Source: Morchella semilibera (Eukaryota > Ascomycota > Pezizomycetes > Pezizales > Morchellaceae). From it: DNA of 64,000 nt. The position numbers and the translations under genes are program-made. This document shows positions 1-12,107 of the stretch, piece after piece. Below the pieces are notes generated by a model, which was given only the letters and a program-made list of their open reading frames with translations, had not been told where the DNA came from and ran no database searches. The first letter of the stretch is position 1, and each line of letters begins with the position of its first letter. The stretch is from NCBI GenBank assembly GCA_009192285.1, contig WBVU01000021.1, positions 340,995 through 404,994 of the forward strand, given 5' to 3'.

Positions 1-122
1 AGGAGGTGGTTATGGACCTAGGTTCTGGGAGCTGGTGGCAAGATGGCGGTAATAGTGGCGGTATCGGGGGTGTGGTTCTGATAGTGCCGGTTGTATGTGT
101 CCATGGTGGGATGTACACAGTG

Positions 123-229
123 TACCTATACGGGGGATTTTTTTTTTGTTTACTTCATTAATTACATCCAGTCCTTAGGCTATGGTAATGGCCCACTCCC
201 CTCTGGAGCAGGTCTACCTATACGGGGGA
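123..229 (-). mobile_element. Tiny A-tailed SINE-like retroposon with 15-bp target duplication
   Basis: A 77-bp insert (138-214) is bounded by a perfect 15-bp direct repeat, TACCTATACGGGGGA at 123-137 and 215-229. On the minus strand the insert ends in a run of ten A directly abutting the repeat. A tail plus long target duplication is the signature of LINE-type target-primed reverse transcription. The core (ACTGG..CCTTAGGCTATGG on plus) recurs near 801-832, 7633-7674, 26783-26825 and 44174-44215. No tRNA-like A/B box could be confirmed, so SINE-like is an inference. Confidence 0.7.
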
Positions 230-800
230 ACTAGCTAGTACATGAGGAATAAATGTATACTTTCACCCGCTCATGAGCAGAAAGCCGACTTTCATCGTCG
301 GTGCCTTATGATACTCAACAAGACTTTTCATGAGAGAGTTTCTGCTTAGTACTGAAGCATCTATCAAACCGATTCAGCAGTGGGGGTTTCACAGAGCTAT
401 TGGAGAAACCCCCCCCCCCCTTTCTATAATATCGGAACGCTCCGACAGCCTTACTTAGCCTCGCTCCATGGCGCTGCAATGAGTTCAAGATTGTTACATC
501 CGTGCTGATCAAGTGTCTAGGCATGCACTAGCGCTAGATGTAAAATAATTATTTATATCCCTAGAGTTGAACTAGATATTAGCTGATCATGAGCTATCAC
601 CCACCCAGTACTCTCCACATGTTTTAAAGTATCAGCATGGGTCGCTGCAGGAAGTCTGCTAATCTGGGTGCATAATATCCATATCTACCTTATTCTATGA
701 GTAGATGAGACATATCGAAGCACTGTCGAATTCTTCACACTAGAAAATGAAGTCGAGTGATAACTTATGTCTCGCCAAAGACCCTTTTTTTTTTTGTTTT

Positions 801-832
801 ACTTCATATTCGCATGCAGCCCTAAGGCTATG
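801..832 (-). repeat. Second copy of the A-tailed retroposon family
   Basis: An eleven-T run (785-795) followed by GTTTTACTTCAT and GCAGCCCTAAGGCTATGG matches the insert at 138-214 in the same orientation. The far end is not clear and no flanking duplication was found. Confidence 0.5.
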
Positions 833-984
833 GCGGCGTACTTTAATCCAGGCTTTCCTTGGAGAGAACCAAATTCTGCCATTTCCGTTTAGCCACACTC
901 CCACATTTCCACATGCGGGTGTCAAGTACCTGGAAAACCCCTCCCCGTGGAGGCAGAAACCATCCCACATGCCAAGCCAGGAGA

Positions 985-1190
985 GGAAGTCCTCGTCTGG
1001 GTGCGTCTGGGTGCGTCTGAGTGCGTCTGGGTGGGTGCGTCGTGCGCCTCCAGAAAGATGGCACATCACATTTGGCTCGTCTAAGCACATCCAAAATGTG
1101 ACAGGTCACGTTTGGCTCGTCTAAGCGCGTCCAGAAGTGACATGTCGTCTTTAGCTCGTCTAAGCTCGTCTAATGTCGTCTTTTGACGTC
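985..1190. repeat. Compound minisatellite
   Basis: About four 10-bp units of the type TCTGGGTGCG occur at 988-1040. They are followed by three or four diverged units of roughly 40-55 bp containing TTGGCTCGTCTAAGC (about 1066-1185). Units differ by several substitutions, so the array is old. Confidence 0.6.
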
Positions 1191-2071
1191 CCAAATTAAT
1201 ACCGACCTTACGTTGAAGTGATGACCAAAGCGGCCGTCCTAACCAATGGGGTAAATATGGTGAATATCTACGATAACCACAAACGGCTAGTGCACTCGTT
1301 TATCTCATTGGCAGGCTGTGGGATCGGCATCAATCAGGTTACCGGAAAATAGAGCTGGCTCCATTTGCGCGAGGTGTCTACTGCCGAGATATCAAATGAA
1401 AAGTCCCAAGGGATTAGGAATAAGACTTTAATCTCAGCTAACCATCAAAAACCCTCAGGAGAAAGCCCTCGTGAGCCTAGAGTATAGAAGCGAAAGAACG
1501 AGAGTATTAAATTTCAACGTTGATAACAACACGACCACCGGCGCGCCGCAGGACGAGGACTGAGGAAATCGCCAATACTTTTGTAGGTACATGTAGAGGT
1601 CGGCAGACATTGTAAAGCGAAGTTTTATCCTCAAACGAATACTGTAGCCCCACCTCCGCTGGTAAGGGCCAGAGAAGCTAATTGCAACAATCTTACTGGA
1701 CCTCGCGGCACGCTTCCTTGACCCCCCCTCTGTACCAGCACTAATCGCGCAAATAGTAAACGGACCAATAGATAAGTAGATATCTTACCGGGCGAGAGAA
1801 TGTGTTGGTGAGGGTATATGGGCGGAGGAGGATATCAATACAAAAGGACCATAAGGAGAAAGTAGACCTGAGGAAGGCGGACACGCGGGACGGATATTGA
1901 TACAAGCCCTTGAGAATATATATATGTATTTTGTATTTATTTCATCTGACTTATTATGAGAACAACGGCATGTGCATAAATAAATCAACATCTGACAAGA
2001 GGGAGACAACCGATAACTCGGAAATTTCCTGTACTAGGCGCCCCCGGCCCGGAATTCAAATCACTGACTTT

Positions 2072-4146
2072 CTAGTCCGACATATCACTTAAATCACTGC
2101 TGCCTTCATCGGTCCTCGCGGATCTGGGTATAATGGGGCCCGCGGGGGTGCTCGGTGTTGGTGTAAAAGCATGTTTTGGGCGCTCTCGCGACCGGTCGGG
2201 GGCGGGAGTCTGGGAATCCATCATTTCCTTTTGAGATTTCAACATACACTAAATGCTTTTCATTAGCGGGTTTGTCTGAGATAACACAGAGAAAAATACT
2301 AACCCTGAACCGCCACAAAGCACTCAAAAGCCCGAAATATTGCTCGATACCGTAGACCCCTTTGAATCTTTGAGGGATCTCATGTATTGCGCCACCAACG
2401 GAGAGGCACATGTATCCTTTTGCATAGGACATTCGCCACATTTGGCAGTGCCAACCTGGGTTGATGATTGTCAGTGACTAGCACTGGGGATAGTGACGGT
2501 ACTTGCCTGCTACGACCATCCCGACAACCTGTAACCCACGTTCACCTTGGGAGCACTGCAACCTATACAACATATCATGGAGCACTTTCGCAACTTTTAG
2601 TGAATCGTGAATCCACTTAGGATCGCTGGTTGATTTGAACTTCTTTGCATGCTCGGCTGCACCAAACTCATGTTTGTCGAGGCGCAGAACCCCATCATAA
2701 AGCCTCCGATTCCGGTGGTGTCGATCGTACGAGTCCATCCTCTCGCAAGTGCTTAAAGACTTCGACTCACCCCTGGTTGTTAGATCATTGTTAGATCACT
2801 GAATCTAGTGAAGAAAGAAACACTGGGAAGAGGGGTGACAAACCGGGCCACATAGGCGCCAGGGATGGTTTCCATGCATCTATCAAAAACAGGCCCCCAG
2901 AAATTACAGATGTACCAGCTTTGCTGGTGATCCATGTTAAAGATTGGACCAGCCACTAATAGCTCAGCCCATAATCGGATCACATCCCTGAGCCATATCC
3001 TCCCATCACGTTCGTCGCTGGTGATTCGGTCGCACTCTTCTTCACTCTTAAAGACAGCGTTGTAACTGAAATTTCTGAGGAGCTGGTCCGGGTTATCAAA
3101 ATCTTGGTACGCCATCATGGAACTTAAGAACGAATCATCCGGCGCCTGCAACACTGGGATTGCCGCTGAAATGATCTCCCACTGTGCGGGTTGAAAACAG
3201 CGCTTGACCTCTTCGTCCGATGTATCAATCACCCATGAATGGGCCGCGCATTCGACTGGGTGAGCCTTGAAGTTTTCGTATAAGATATCCTCGACATAAA
3301 CATTATCTGAAAGGCGCCATTTCTTGGAATCATCCATAGACTTAAACATGCGTTTGAAACCTACATGATGCCCAAAAGGCAGAAGCTTCCCCCTCTTAGT
3401 GGGCTGCTGTGGGGTCGAAGGGCGGGAGCGTTTGCGGGGGGTCTGGGATGGTTCGGGCTCGTTACTATTGAAGCTTTGATTATTATTGGAGACGTTGACG
3501 TTGCGCCCAAAAACTAAGGACGGGGCAGATGTTCGCCGTGCAGATAGGCGCTGTGCGGACGAGGACGGTGCATATGAAGGTGGTGGGGAGGAGGTTGAAG
3601 CTTCCGGCGAGCTTTCGAGATGATGGCTTTGAAACTAAGAAATGTTAGTTTAGTTCCCAGACAACCCTTCCCGGTGGTCATATGGGCACACACATGGGAG
3701 GACAACCAGCCCCGTTGATGCGACTGGAAGGTCCCAATGTGTAGGAACCATATGCCTTGAACACTGAGCGACCACGCAGTCAGTCAGTACCCCCCGGGGC
3801 GGGGTGTCAACAAGACGCCGGATGTTGATGATCTCTCTATTGGTCATGTTATGAGGCAACCGATTACCGACACGACATAGCGGGTGCAAGCTTCCAATAG
3901 GAGGGCCATGTAGGTCAGGGGGGGGGGGGGGGGCGCGCTGGGTTGTGCGGGACTTACTTGATGTTCTCTGATTAACCTTTCCGCAGTTTTCTGAGCATGG
4001 GCGTTCCAGGCGGCGGGGTCGTTCACGATCGCGTGTAAAGCTTGTATGAATTTATCCGGATCTTGCTCCCCAAGGTGTTTAAAAAATCCTTCCATACACC
4101 AGTTGTCCCAACCTGTGAGATTGAAATAGTCGTTATGTGAGGCCAT
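2072..4146 (-). CDS. Five-exon gene, lineage-specific fungal protein of unknown function
   Basis: Model: complement of 3958-4146, 2844-3634, 2507-2772, 2304-2455, 2072-2248, giving 524 residues with every junction in frame. Donors are GTAAGT, GTTTGT, GCAAGT (a GC-AG intron) and GTTAGT; branch sites such as CTAAC precede each acceptor. Residues 1-63 begin MASHNDYFNL. About 64-155 is a Ser/Pro-rich low-complexity linker with a basic patch. The central region has KKWRLS, VEDILYE and AAHSWVID motifs. After the second intron come RGESKSL and YDGVLRL..EFGAAE, then KGYMC and an acidic tail (SSDLSDMSD). From memory, the VED.LY..HS.IID and GES..S..R patterns recur in large unannotated families in fungi, notably Mucoromycota; that is recollection, not a search. 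The D..E.G..E spacing could suit a nuclease-like fold, which is speculation. Confidence 0.72.
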
Positions 4147-4288
4147 AAGAAGGGGGGGGGGGACGGTGGTGGTATTGACACACGTGCGAGGTGGGTGGAG
4201 AAGGTTGGGTGGAGTACTAGTGGGTTAAAACGAGAGAGGAAGGGGGTTATATACCGTACGAGTTAGGTAACCCACCCAGCCTTTTTTT

Positions 4289-4317
4289 ATACTATGGTAT
4301 GCCTGATACCATAGTAT
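4289..4317. repeat. Perfect hairpin upstream of the 2072-4146 gene
   Basis: ATACTATGGTAT and ATACCATAGTAT form 12-bp arms around a 5-base loop. It lies about 145 bp upstream of the predicted start codon and is followed by two tandem GCAATACAATAGTATT units. It could be a cruciform or a fragment of a palindromic transposon; nothing shows a regulatory role. Confidence 0.55.
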
Positions 4318-7300
4318 TGGTTGCAATACAATAGTATTGAGTTGCAATACAATAGTATTTCTGCCCATCCGAACAGGCCCTAATCCTCTGAGTATGTAGC
4401 AACTGCGTATTTGGATTTCCCGAGATTATCAAAATCACCAAATAGTATCTATGACTTGCCGCTGCGCAGAATGCTCTGTGAAAACTTACATATGTTTGCT
4501 CACCAGGCAGCTCAGGGGTGGTAGATGTACGCTGGTGCATACAGAGCCTGGGACCAGGGCTATGTGACACGCCCCAAGCCACAACCACCAGCCAGCCACT
4601 AAGCCACATCACCCCGCACCCCGCATCCAGCCCCGCCATTGCAACTCTATTCCACAACACGCTCCCCCCATACTTACACTCGGACCATCTTCCACGCCGG
4701 AGCCATAGCCACAATCTCTCTTCAGCTGCACAGACTCACGAGCCTGCTAACCCCCTTCAATGCCGCTCCCGTTGCAGTGCACGGACATCCCCTCCCGCTC
4801 CGTTTCGCGGTGGGTTGCGCTAGCTGAGCAGTGATGCTACCTGGGGCCGCATAGTAGAGGGTGAAGCGGTGGTAAGGTCTGGGTAGGAACAGGCGTGGCA
4901 CGGGACGATATAATGACTGAATCGAGGGAAGAAGCGCTGCTCTCACGGCGGGTGGGAGATTGAGATTATCTACTAATTCTCTGCAATCAACTCGTGGCAG
5001 CTAGCAGCCTCTACGCTCCGAGCCAGCGCAGTACAGGAAGGATATGTTCCAACCTCTCGACTTACCATACCCCCTCCCCCCACCCGTATGTTCGATGAGA
5101 CTACGGCCGGAGTAGGAGTATACAGACTGCTCAGGCCTTAATCTAGCCCCCCCTCGGTGATACCCGGCTCTCTCTACCCACCACATACAGCGCCCCCCTA
5201 AATAACTCCTACGCCACGGGCATACCCACCGTCACCGACAAACCCTTCCTTCATACCAGTTGACTGACGTCGCCTTCACAAACAACAACCTTGACGCCAC
5301 GTCCCCAATGGCCGATGCTGCGTCAGCTTCGTGTTGTGGGGGTGGATATCGAACGGGCTACACTCGGCGGTGCAGTGCGGTGGTGGTGAGTTCGGTGGGC
5401 TAAAGGACGGCGGTGGTGTGTGTCAGAATTGTACGGTGGGAGAGTGAGGGGGGGTGGGGAGGTTACGCATCTTGAGTCAGACTTTGAGGCAACGGAGGTA
5501 GGGGGTTATGCATCAATAGGAGGAGCTTGTCGGCCGAGTAGATCCGATATCTGTTATAACTATGTCCTGTATAGCCCACCATGCATGTACATACCTGGTA
5601 GATTTGATGGCAGCCACATCTAGTTTTCCATTCACTCCCCCCCCCCACCTGTCTCTCCTAGCATTTGTGTGATGTATCTAGACAAGAATAAGCAATATGG
5701 AGAGAGAGAGAGAATGGTCTCAACAGCTTCCACGCCGTCGAGAACCAGATATGTAGGTCTGGTCTCCTTTGATCCCCCCCCCATCCCTCTTTCGTCTGCT
5801 GCCTGGCGGGGGAGTGCCCACGACCACTTGATGACCTGGCCGCCACTCTCGTAGTCCCCTGTGTGGGTGGCTCAGTAAAGTAATAGGAGAAAACTGTACC
5901 TGAAAAACGAGTGAAGATCTCTCTCTCCTAAGATAATGGGGGGGCAACACAACCCCCTCATCCACCCGGCGACACGTGGGCTGCGGGTGTCACCCTCCCC
6001 GGCCAGCTGGACGTATATCAATGGGGCTATCTGTCTATACCTACTCAACCAACCGCCTCTGCACCCATGGAAAGCCCGACGCGTATGGTATCCAGTTGCA
6101 GCTAGTCCGACCCCCAATACCACGGCCTATGGCAGTGGGATATCACAAGCCCATTATAAGCGTATTAGATTAGTGCCGGCACTACCGACCGGTCGCTAGC
6201 AGTGATATACAGTAGCAATCATAGCGGCGTACGGCGCGGCGACCAGGCCTGCCCCACGCAACACAACCGACAGATTCCCACCAGCATTTGGAGTGTTGGC
6301 GGAGCGGGATGCGCGTAGCGCGGGCGTAACGACACGTTTAATGCCGCTGCAAGGGCGCGGGAGAGGGTGTCATACCTCAAGGCCCTAGTCTGTCACTCAC
6401 TCTTGCATACCCGCCGGTTAGCTGGGCGGGGTAATCGGTAATCACAACTCATCACTCGCACGCCAAGACACACCGGTTGTGGGCGAGTGATACACGATGA
6501 CCCAAGCTCCCGCGAGCAGTGGGGATACAGAGACGGCTCTGTGGGGTGCAGTGTGGAGGGGGCGATGGGCAGAGGCCAGTTTGGCGGAGCGGCAACTGAA
6601 GAGGGTTGGAGAGGAATGACTATGTTGGCTGGTAGTTCCCCCACACGTGCTCCCTACAGACGACTTTTCCCTTGGAGACACACGGCGCGTGAGTGGTATG
6701 TTAGGTGGTGGTGTGGATTAGTCGTGGTGCTTGTTCTTCGCTCTTGCAGGGTGGGGTCTCCTCTCGCTAAGGACAGCTACGATGATAAAGACACCTCCCT
6801 CCTCTAATGTCATGCTATTGCTAGAAAGTATTTACTTTTTATTTATATAACATCTAGGCCAATCCCCGCATTAAACTATGAAGAAGAAGCGACATTATCA
6901 TAAATCATCAGTCCAGCAAGCTAGTGCAAGTGCTAGGCCAGCTGCGGGGGTGTTATGTAAGGACTAGAAGTAGACCAGACTGACATCTACGCCCATCCAC
7001 CGAATTCTGCCTCGGCAACAAAGGAGGAAGGTAAGAAGCCTCCACCATATATGGACCACCCGAAACACACAGAAAAAGATCCGCGGAAATTCTCAACCAA
7101 CACACCCTCGACCGCCATTCGTTCCCGCAACCATAGATCGAAGGCTTCTTACCAAACTCAGGAATCGATGACATCATACTTACATATCGGCCTCGCACTA
7201 GAGTGCGTCGTGATTACGCGGCTGCTAGTCCCGATTCCACGGTGTGCCCTCGGCCGCAGCGGGCGTGCTGTCAGAACTGACGGGGACGGGGGTAGCGGCG

Positions 7301-7632
7301 ACGAGCTAGGCAGCAACAAACACGAAGGCCACTCATAGGAGGGTAGAAAGACGCATGATACTTTGTAGATTTATATGACTTTACCTAAATTGGTTAGCAT
7401 AGTAACATGAAATCGCTAGCAGGGGAGAGTGGTCGGAGAGAGCAGCAGTATGGGTGGGGATCGGGGATAGAGAGGGAGTGAGACCCCCCGACGGATGATG
7501 AGCCTCGAGTTGGTCAGCGCATTGGAGGGAAAGGGTTGGGTTTGAGCCTGATTTTGACTCTGTTTTCTTTTAGAGTGGCGATGCAAGTGTGGGGGGAGAA
7601 TTCATATACTTCGGAAAAGAAGAAGAGGATAG

Positions 7633-7674
7633 TTGCCATAGCCTAAGGGCTGCATGCATGTATAAAGTATCAAT
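7633..7674 (+). repeat. Copy of the A-tailed retroposon core
   Basis: GCCATAGCCTAAGGGCTGCA followed by TGCATGTATAAAGTATCAAT matches the family core in the orientation opposite to the copies at 138-214 and 801-832. Ends are not determinable by eye. Confidence 0.5.
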
Positions 7675-8089
7675 AAATAGATAATAACATGAGATATATT
7701 AGCACCAGTCCGGATATTTATATAAGTGTTATTTTGAGCACTAAAGTCAATTTGGGGGCGACGACAAACCTGGGGCAACGGCGAGGACACAGGTTCCAGA
7801 ATTAGATACCAGCTTGAGCGCCTGTGCTTTGTCCGCCAAAAATCCCTGTTTGTCGTTCAACCAGTTTCGTCATTGTCCCCAAAGTGACTTTAATACTGCG
7901 GCAAGGTTTTAAAAAGCCTTAATTTCGAAAAGACCATTAATTAAACCGAAAAGGGTGAAAAGGATGATGTTTGGTGCCCAATTTAGCATAATTAAGCGTC
8001 TTTTGGAAGAGAATCATATACGAGGGAAATGAGTTGTCAAAAACCGTAAGCAAATCAGGGTTAGGGCTAGGACTCAGAGATATCACGTC

Positions 8090-8345
8090 CTTTCCACACT
8101 TCCATCTCCACACCTACATCTCCACACCTAGCTCCATCTCCACACCTTCATTTCGACACCCCCCCCAGCTCTCTGCCCCTGGTAATCATACATGAGCTAA
8201 ACGTAAATTAGGCAGCAGTCTAAACAAGCACCGCACCGGGCATAGAGTCGGGCAGTGAATCCAAGCAGCAAATGAAGCAGCAAATGAAGCAGCAAGTCAA
8301 GCAGCAAATCAAGCAGGTATGGCAGGCAGGCAGGCAGGCAGGCAG
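8090..8345. repeat. Cluster of three short tandem arrays
   Basis: The cluster holds CATCTCCACACCTA-type units (about 8098-8160), a 12-bp CAGCAAATGAAG-type array (about 8265-8315) and a GGCA tetranucleotide run (about 8318-8346). No coding sequence spans them. Confidence 0.65.
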
Positions 8346-10339
8346 GTGAATGGCTGCAGCAAAGACGTAGTATATAATTGGGAAGTAAATAAAAATTAAA
8401 TCTGTGAAATTTACCTGTTCAGAATAAGCGTGAATACTGGCCTACCTGCATATCGGGGTTTTACATCAAATAAAATTTTTTTTATAAAGCTATTATCGTG
8501 TATTAAAATCATTTACTAATATAAGGATTAATCAAAACATAGGTCAATAAGAGCCTATAGAAAAAAGAATACTAAAATCAAAAAAAGCCCTATAATGAGA
8601 ATATCAATAGCTTAATATAGCTTTATATTATTATGTGGACTGGTATTAATGTAGTTCTGTTCTTTCAGTAGTTGTAACCTAGTTAGCTTCACGCGGGAAT
8701 CTGGTGCTGTATAAATACCCTAATTCCCACTCAAAATGGGGACTGAGGCCTTCGGAGGTATACACCTGGGCTTCGCGGTTACAGTCGGCTTTGGAGTTTG
8801 TATCTGCAACCCCCTCCAATTTTCATAGCCTGAAGCCCCCCCCCTCTTGGTATGGCTTTTGATTGGTTCTTTCCTGCCTGGTGGCTGAGACGCAGGTACG
8901 GGTCAAATATAAACAGTGCACGCTTGCCAGGTACGGGCCTGACCTGCCTCATGTGGGTATGCTTTTACCCCCATTTAAGCTTTAATACTCGATCGCCAAG
9001 GAAAGCGAGTGATATTCTGTGATTATGAATGGTCGAGACAGTAGCAGTATGGAGGAATACTTTGGCACTGGGCTGGAACATGGTTGCTTACTTACATCCT
9101 ACATCCTCTTACCGAGAGTGTTGGCAGTGGCGACATGTTAATGTTCCGCTGGGTGCAGCTTGGGCCTGAAGTCGAGACGGCTTAGTAGGAGCTGCCGGAA
9201 GCGGACGTTGGCGGCGTCGAAGTATCTAGTGGAAGCTCATCGTTGGGGGGTAAAGATATGAGCTCTAGTAATTGCTTGGGGGTTGTTGGCGCGTGCCAGG
9301 AACATTTCTCAGAAATTGGTGTGAATATTGGAATACCTGCGTTGCAGAAGGACAGCGAGGTGCCATCTTTGTGGGTCTTGGGCCTGTCGGGGAGGGTCCT
9401 GCATAGGCTGGAGTACTTACTTGTTCCCTGATCGACACATAGTTGCCGAGAGTGGAGCTGACCCACTGGAACTTGAGAGCCCCGCGATCATGCTCGTCGG
9501 GTGCTGGCGAGAGTTAGACTTACTCTTGAGCGAAACATTGGTGATAGAGAATAATATAAGGATGGCCATACTGCTGGGAATTTCCGCAATACGGGGGTGT
9601 TATTACCCTTCGTCGCGCTTTTAGGGCGACGTAACTGCGGCTATCGGCGAGACATCTTTACTAATGTCATACACCAGGCTTGTCGATCGGGCCCGTACTG
9701 GTGGGAACCATCGTTGGCGTACGGCGGAGAGCGGAGAGCGTGTTGAGGCCTTGGAGTTAAGGTTTGTTCTGTTGGGCAACTAGGGCTAAAGTACATACGG
9801 GAATTATCTTGAAGAGGCGCTATTGGCCCGGAGAGTGTGGGTTAGGGTTACGACATGAACGTTGATTAAACATTCTGGCAGGTGGTCTTGAGAGCAAGCA
9901 CGGTAGTAGGCATAGGAATGAAATACGGTAATATAAATCATTGGGCAGGTACCAAGGTATACCATATCTTGTCGAATTAAATACCCTAGGAGTGCATTAG
10001 CACCACCGAATGGGTCAGGTGGCCACAAAGGTCACTGCCCTCGACCCCGGAGCTCAACCAGCGGTTCAGTTTTCTAGACCTTCCGAGGTTCGGCTAGGTT
10101 CTTGTCGCCCGTTACAAAAATAGCTCGTTGGAGCTTAAGAACTGTATTAACTAGCTATAGATGTATCCTGATCGTGTTGTGGCCGAAATTTCGAAGTGGC
10201 ATTTACTGCTGGTCATATAGAGCGTGAGTCTAACGTTCTTAGCAGCCTATCCCACTAATCGTGACTCTGATTCGCAACCCCAACATGTTCTAAGGCCAAC
10301 TATCTATCGGACTAATCTAGTATCCGCTCACATCAAATC

Positions 10340-12107
10340 TCACACGAAATGTGTTGCTCGGGATATTGCCGATTCTAAAATTGTGACGTAACATAGTAGA
10401 TAATAATCAATTAACACAAATAACTCTTTTTCTAACATCCCCCACCACCGGTGCCCCTGCTGATGCACCTTCCATACCTGACAGAATATCAAAGACATCC
10501 TGACGTTGAGGTATGATATGGCGCTCTCTTCTTTGGAGTTAACCTGATGAATATCTGCTCCCCTAGCTAACATGTCCTGGGCAGGTCTGGTGTCGGGATC
10601 CCTATTCTTCTTTCCAATTTGATTAAAGAGGTAGTGGATAGCAGTACAACCATCATTACCCATGCTTGCAACCGGGGTGGAGGGGTCAAGGAGGTACCTG
10701 ATTATGTTGGAGCGCTCAGACATGGATGGATGATAAAATAGCTCATACAGGCATAATGTAGTGGAGTGCAACCTTGATTATAAGGGGTTAGCACAGGTCC
10801 AAATGGACAATAGACACCTATCAACTACGAAAATATGATGAGTAATAGCCTCTTGAAGTATGTCCTTACCTGATACTGTGTTCGTCGCCTCTACCTTCGC
10901 ACCTCTCTCTAAAAGTAGTTTAACAATACTTAGAAACCCAAAACGCGCGGGAAGCATGAGGGAATTGTGTCCATCAGAGTCCACGCTCTCAAGTGATACG
11001 TCCGAATCAAGAAGGAAGTCGACTAGCTCTTAGCCCCCAAAATTGGGAACGACATCACTTTAATAACCACTAAAAGGAGCGCAGTGCCTTCCAGAGTGGC
11101 GGGGCGGATATCAACTCCTGGGGCCACGATGGTTTTCACCAATGGTAGGCAGGATGATCGGAGGATAATGTTGTGTAAGGTATTCATTCCTTCACTGGCC
11201 ATGTGAATATCCGCCTCTGATCGTATGAGAAATTCTCCAACGACTATAGGAGAGTGTTTTGGCGAGCTGAACTCTTGGTCCCATTGGTGACGGTTGCAGT
11301 GGTTTAGATAAAAATGAAGTGGAGGGCGGCAACCCGCCGCCATCATATTGGCATCGGGACCTGCCTCTATGAGTACCTCAACGTATTTGAGGCACCTCTT
11401 TCGGCGGAGAGCTTCATGTAATGCCGTAAGACCACTATGGTTCTGTACTTTTATATCGGGCCCTCTATTTAAAATGGCCCGTATCAGGTCCATATATCCA
11501 GGCTTGGTGAAAGGATTAAAGTGTTATTGTCTTCTAGATCGATATTCTAAACCGATGCTCCGAATTTGAACAAAAGTTCCACAACCTTCGGATCAAATTC
11601 TTTATCTTTTTGGGACTTGATATATTGCATCAAAAGAGTACGACCCTCAGGTGTACTGATTCCAATGTTTGCCCCCCTGACTAGCAGCTCTTCTACTAGC
11701 AAGTAGTCAAGCGTTAACACCGCCTCATGCAATGCTGCTCGACCAGCCTGATTTATATCTCCCGTGGAGATTGTCCATCTAATGCGGCCGATGTAGTTCA
11801 TTTCGGACTCGGTTGGTAACAACGGATCCATCACTCTCTGAACCGCCGAGAAGGTAACCATGCATGATCCCAAGGTCATAGAAAGCTGGCTGATATCTGT
11901 TGCTGCAGCACCCAATAAGGTAATCAATACTCTCCGTTCGACGTAAGGGCGAAGCTTCTCGAGAGCGAACTTGAAGTCCCGGACCACATCGCACACAGTT
12001 TGGACGATGGACGGAGCGTCCTTGCAGATGGAAGTAAAATGGTTCAATGTGATGTAAACTTTTGTGCCGATAGCTACAAGTCCGAAGATAGATGCGGCAG
12101 CCTCCAT
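10340..12107 (-). pseudogene. HeLo-like/ankyrin-repeat gene, probably damaged
   Basis: The first exon (complement 11553-12107) encodes an N-terminal helical domain starting MEAAASIFGLVAIG, the pattern of the fungal N-terminal domain of STAND/NLR proteins (HeLo-like). It runs directly into ankyrin repeats (QAGRAALHEAV, EGRTLLMQYI). A 50-nt intron, phase 0, leads to a second block (11502 downward) with SGLTALHEAL. A later 97-nt intron (10773-10869; GTAAGG donor, TGCTAAC branch) joins in frame to GCTPLHYAC. Between about 11,060 and 10,985 two ankyrin blocks lie in different frames with no clear intron, so either an intron is missed or the gene carries a frameshift. There is no NACHT or NB-ARC domain. 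It lacks the Ser/Thr-rich linker of the paralogues at 45.7 and 55.7 kb. Confidence 0.65.

Larger units (their letters stand above)
1..2071. other. Intergenic region, no supportable gene
   Basis: No convincing coding sequence is visible; the short ORFs lie in repeats. The segment contains a 77-bp A-tailed retroposon flanked by a 15-bp direct repeat, a second copy of the same family near 801-832, a TCTGGGTGCG-type minisatellite with a longer CTCGTCTAAGC repeat (about 985-1190), and a piece of a hairpin MITE family (about 1318-1375). Confidence 0.6.
4147..10339. other. Long intergenic region without a supportable gene
   Basis: Many short ORFs occur on both strands but none shows a recognisable domain, joined exon structure or similarity to other genes in the window. 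GC-rich stretches (4.5-7.3 kb) alternate with AT-rich ones (8.3-8.7 kb). Contents seen: a perfect hairpin at 4289-4317, a tandem pair of GCAATACAATAGTATT units (4321-4360), a copy of the A-tailed retroposon at 7633-7674, and simple minisatellites at 8090-8345. The 94-residue ORF at 9182-9466 (minus) is not recognised. Confidence 0.5.

Noticed and set aside
747-1124. Overlapping ORFs at the left edge
   Set aside because: They translate a minisatellite and a retroposon copy; no coding signal outside the repeats.
2041-2075. Possible tRNA arm (GATTTGAATTCCGGG on minus)
   Set aside because: Resembles a T-arm but no acceptor stem, D-arm or anticodon stem can be built around it; it lies at the 3' end of the five-exon gene.
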